Assembly (NCBI RefSeq): GCF_018139145.2
Contig: NC_059475.1
Coordinates: 11,828,437-11,892,436, forward strand
Source: Gymnogyps californianus
Taxonomy: Eukaryota > Chordata > Aves > Accipitriformes > Cathartidae
Direction of reading: 5' to 3'
DNA length: 64,000 nt
The number at the start of each line of letters is the position of its first letter. The stretch's first letter is position 1. Shown piece after piece: positions 60,601 to 64,000 of this stretch. The notes beneath the pieces were generated by a model, which made no database searches, was not told the DNA's origin, and saw only the letters and a program-made list of their open reading frames with translations. The translations under genes and the position numbers were made by a program.

Positions 60601-63600
60601 GTAACTAATAAAACAAGTAACAATAGCGTAGCACAATTTATCTCCTTTGATAGGAGAAAGTGTCAGGAGAGATTTAATTCTTGGGGAGTGGTGACCATTT
60701 TGATTTTCATCCTAAGGCTTTTCTTACATTGCAAGAGATTTTTACAAGATGAGAATGAATCTTTAGTCAAACTTTAACTACAGGGCATCAAACTACAAGC
60801 TGAGGGAAATGGAGAAATAACATGACAACACTGTCAGTTCTTTTTGCAAGAGACCTGCAGCATCTCATTGCAAATGAGATGTCAATCCTGTAATTAGCAA
60901 TTCAGTCAGTATTAATTGTGTGTATGTTACTTGACATCAATCACTGTCATTTCCATGTAGTCAGGTTGTTTTGTAGAACCTAATTTGTAAACAATATGCA
61001 AAAGTTTAACCCACTTTAAATTAAAATTGTCCAACATCTAGCATAACCTTCAGTGAATACAGGTAACTGTGTGCAATTGTGCTTGGGCTCCTAAGTACAA
61101 AAAGGGAATGCTTTAGCTATTTTTTTCTATAAATAGACTTTTAAAATCCTAGTAGGTCCTCAGGGAAAAACAAGCATGCATTACAGGCCATTAGTCCACA
61201 TCCAAAACCATTGTAACCAACCTGTAACACTTACTTTCTTGTTAGGAGTAACACAAAACTGAAAAAACAGGGGTACAAAGTTGAGTCAAAGGCAAAACTC
61301 ATTCCAGCAATTCATATTTTATGAAGCAATATCTATTCTTGATTTAAGATGTGTCCAGGGAAGCATAATCCATGGCTTCCCTGGCAAATGGGGGTCCAAT
61401 TGTTAAAAAAATATTTAATCCTCTGCTTCTCAATTTGTCAGTTTCAAACATCAGAAATTGCTTTGTTCTCATCTGATAGATTTCAGAAAGCCCTCCATAG
61501 GAAAATTATATTCCTCATATATTATGAGAACATATAAATTATATTTCTCATACAATGACTACTACAACCACCCTTTCACCTTAAATTTGATAAATTAAGT
61601 AGACTGAGCTCCTGGAACTCTTCCTCTTTAATACATTTTTTCTTATGCTTTAATTATTCCACTGGCTCTTCTCACTGGTGATCAACAACGTTGCTGAATT
61701 GTGAACATTAGTCTTCCACTGGGAGACCTCTGAAAGTGCCAAATAAAACAAAACTTCGACTTAATATTCTCAGGATTGCATTAAAACCTTTGCTGCAAAT
61801 TACATTCTTTCTCTCCTACACCATAACTACTTCTGACTCAAAATTAATTGCTCATCCATTGCATGTGAGCCACTTAGATCCTATGCTTAATATGGGCAGT
61901 AGGTTCCTTAGGTATGTTTCTCACTGTGAGATTCATAAACACTGAAGCACAACAACCATCAGAAAATTTTTCATGTGGCCAAAAGAACATCATGAAATGA
62001 AATGAATCACAAACTGTGACCCTATCTTCAGTCTGTCTCCTCTGGAGAGCTCAGCCCAGACCACAGACTGTAACTCTTGTGTGAAGCTGCCAAAAATGCA
62101 AATTCCAAACTGGCTACCAGCTTTCCTTTCACTTAAAACCAAACTTAATCTAAAAAGCATATACATTGTACAGCTTAGGCATGGTTTGCACAGTTTTCAG
62201 GTCAACTACCTGTTTACAAGTCAAACTTTTTAATAATCTGTTACTTTTGTGACAGAAAATATCTATGTATAAAAGTTGCCAGAAACAGAGGAGCATCTTT
62301 TCATATATGCTATCATTTTTTAATACCTTATGTCCTTTCCTTACCCCCAGTTTGGGACTCATAAGCCATCAGGTCAGAAATGCTGCCTAGAAATACTCAC
62401 ACCTCATTGGCTTCCAAGACAGAATGAAGTTGATGCACCTCGCTGGTCCTTTAAAACCTGGGACTTTCATTTGAGCAGGTATAGATTTTCTTTTGAAAAT
62501 CTAGCAGATATGCAAAGACTGAAAGCTGTGCTGTATCTGCTTAAAGTATAATGGATGTACAGTATTCATGAACACCGTTGCCATTATGGCTAATAGGAAG
62601 GTGTTCATACAAAGGAGACTACATACCACAAGGAGTTGAGTGTTTAGAAGTTTTCACCACAGGCCTACACTCTGAATTTTTTACCTGCAAATACAATGTT
62701 CTCTTGATTAAATGGTTAGTACTGTACAAATGAAATGAATGTAAATCTGAGATTAGGAAAAAGATCAAGGCTCATGGCACAAAGTTAGAATAAAGATGCA
62801 CTGAATATGCTCACAAAAACAAAATTAAGATTTGAAGGGGGATGGCTACAGTCAAAGTATCCAGCTCCGACTAAGCCTGATGAGCTTCTCCGTTACCTGT
62901 ATCTGGAACACATACGCGTTTCACATCAACACAAGTGTTTCTGTGGTGTTTCTCCAAAGAGGCTGTTCTTTGCAGAATGAACAATCTCCTCAATCATGCA
63001 CATAGCTAATGGATGACAAAGGATAGGAAGAGCTTTCTACCAAAGGATACAAACTATCCACACTGACACCTTAAGTTATATTCACATACATTCTAGGATG
63101 AAAGATACGGAAAATAAAACTTAATATGAGACGAGTAAAAGGTTTACTTACCTTCCTAACTAACAGATAGGAACATATTCATTTTACTTATATCTTCTGT
63201 ATTCTGATACGTATATATATTTTTACACCATTTTTTACTGTTACCTATAAATAACTAATGATTTATCTATAAAACACTCTTATAAGCTTTGGAATCTATT
63301 TAAAAATATGGATAAAATAATGGAGGAGATGGCTGTACTGAAGAATAAAATCGAAAAGGCTAACAGAGTTTTGATGTTTAGGGGACTTACGGACAGCATT
63401 CATGGAAACAACAAGATTTATCAGATTAGTAATTTACTGTGCATTTTTTTTCCACTGGAGGTACTACGGCAAAAAAAAGGGGCCCCAAGGAAGTCTCAGC
63501 CAATGTTCTCCTAGATTCTGGAGTCGCTGTTTAGGAAGATACTTAACCATATGGTTGGCTTCCAGCATCATTAATCTTACTACTTTCAATGGAACTATTC

Positions 63601-64000
63601 ACATGCTTCAATTAGGCTTCCTGAATGAGAGTATGTTTACACAAAGTAATGGGGGGGAAAAAAAAAAATCATCACTGCCTTCCAGAGCATCAATTGTTCA
63701 CAAAACTCATTAAACTAGTATTTTGCTGTTACAGCTTCTGCAATCAGCTGGCCTCAAAGAGCAATACAGCAATTTCACCCCCCTGAGCTTAAAACAACCT
63801 ATCATCACTCCTTTTATTTTTTGCAAAACTTTTTTGATCCATTATGACTGGATTCCTTGCATATACCCTACTTCTCACTTTGGCTTCTTTTGCTTAGAGG
63901 ATGGATCTCCACTGAGAATTAGACTTCTCATGATTCAGATGCCATAGGAGACATTTTACAGTGACACAGGACAGCCTTTTCAGAAAAGACAATATTTATT

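Larger units (their letters stand above)
53961..64000. other. Long non-coding stretch to window end
   Basis: About 10 kb without a recognisable gene. It has moderately GC-rich sequence to about 54620, including a CACC-ATG followed six codon bases later by a donor-like CAGGTAAC (54528-54543). After that it is AT-rich with a very AT-rich patch (56396-56540), an imperfect CA tract (57343-57387) and an 11-bp repeat (57630-57673). No frame shows a recognisable domain and no transposon was recognised. Confidence 0.55.

Noticed and set aside
1..64000. tRNA, rRNA, small nuclear RNA, CRISPR array, bacterial operon or phage signals
   Set aside because: No sequence resembling tRNA A/B boxes in proper spacing, rRNA cores, snRNA starts or regularly spaced repeats of CRISPR type was seen. 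The only regular repeat array is the LTR minisatellite.

Overview
This window is bird nuclear DNA from a stretch with no recognisable host protein-coding gene. The evidence is the repeat content: LINE copies of the avian/reptilian CR1 family (3' terminus with the typical ATTCTATGAT-like end, FADD reverse transcriptase motif, endonuclease motifs) and solo long terminal repeats (LTRs) of avian endogenous retroviruses, set in AT-rich, CpG-poor sequence. No bacterial gene organisation, rRNA, tRNA or CRISPR array was found. The many short open frames elsewhere look like chance frames in AT-rich DNA. The window is probably intergenic or lies in a very large intron; the sequence alone cannot tell which. 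A neoavian bird is my guess, from memory of these LTR types, and was not checked.

Layout. 1-5.1 kb is unannotatable AT-rich DNA with a perfect small inverted repeat. 5.12-7.68 kb is a long 5'-truncated CR1 (+) with a broken ORF2 running from mid-endonuclease through reverse transcriptase to the 3' end. 8.97-9.41 kb is an old decayed LTR. 9.4-31.6 kb is almost empty apart from an ancient CR1 endonuclease fossil (about 19.8-20.3 kb), small tandem repeats and one CTCF-like motif. 31.62-32.59 kb is a GC-rich solo LTR. 33.24-34.87 kb is a second CR1 (-) split by a solo LTR (33402-34040) with a perfect 5-bp target duplication. 35.84-36.43, 40.35-40.95 and 50.79-51.38 kb are three solo LTRs of one subfamily, the first on + and the other two on -. 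42.8-43.1 and 48.97-49.2 kb are old CR1 3' fragments. 44.97-46.02 kb is a 1058-bp solo LTR carrying a roughly 48-bp minisatellite in its upstream part. 53.0-53.96 kb is an isolated CpG-rich block, the best candidate for a host regulatory element or unannotated promoter. 54-64 kb is again featureless AT-rich DNA.

How the parts relate. The LTRs (seven in all) are all solo, with no gag, pol or env remnants beside them, as expected after LTR-LTR recombination removes a provirus. Six of the seven end in closely related 3' sequence but differ greatly inside, so they look like divergent subfamilies of one lineage. The LTR nested in the CR1 at 33-35 kb gives a relative date: CR1 first, LTR later. I found no convincing new multi-gene system. 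The points most worth checking are the CpG-rich block at 53 kb, the minisatellite-bearing LTR, the nested LTR with an enhancer-like direct repeat, and the inverted LTR pair at 36/40 kb.
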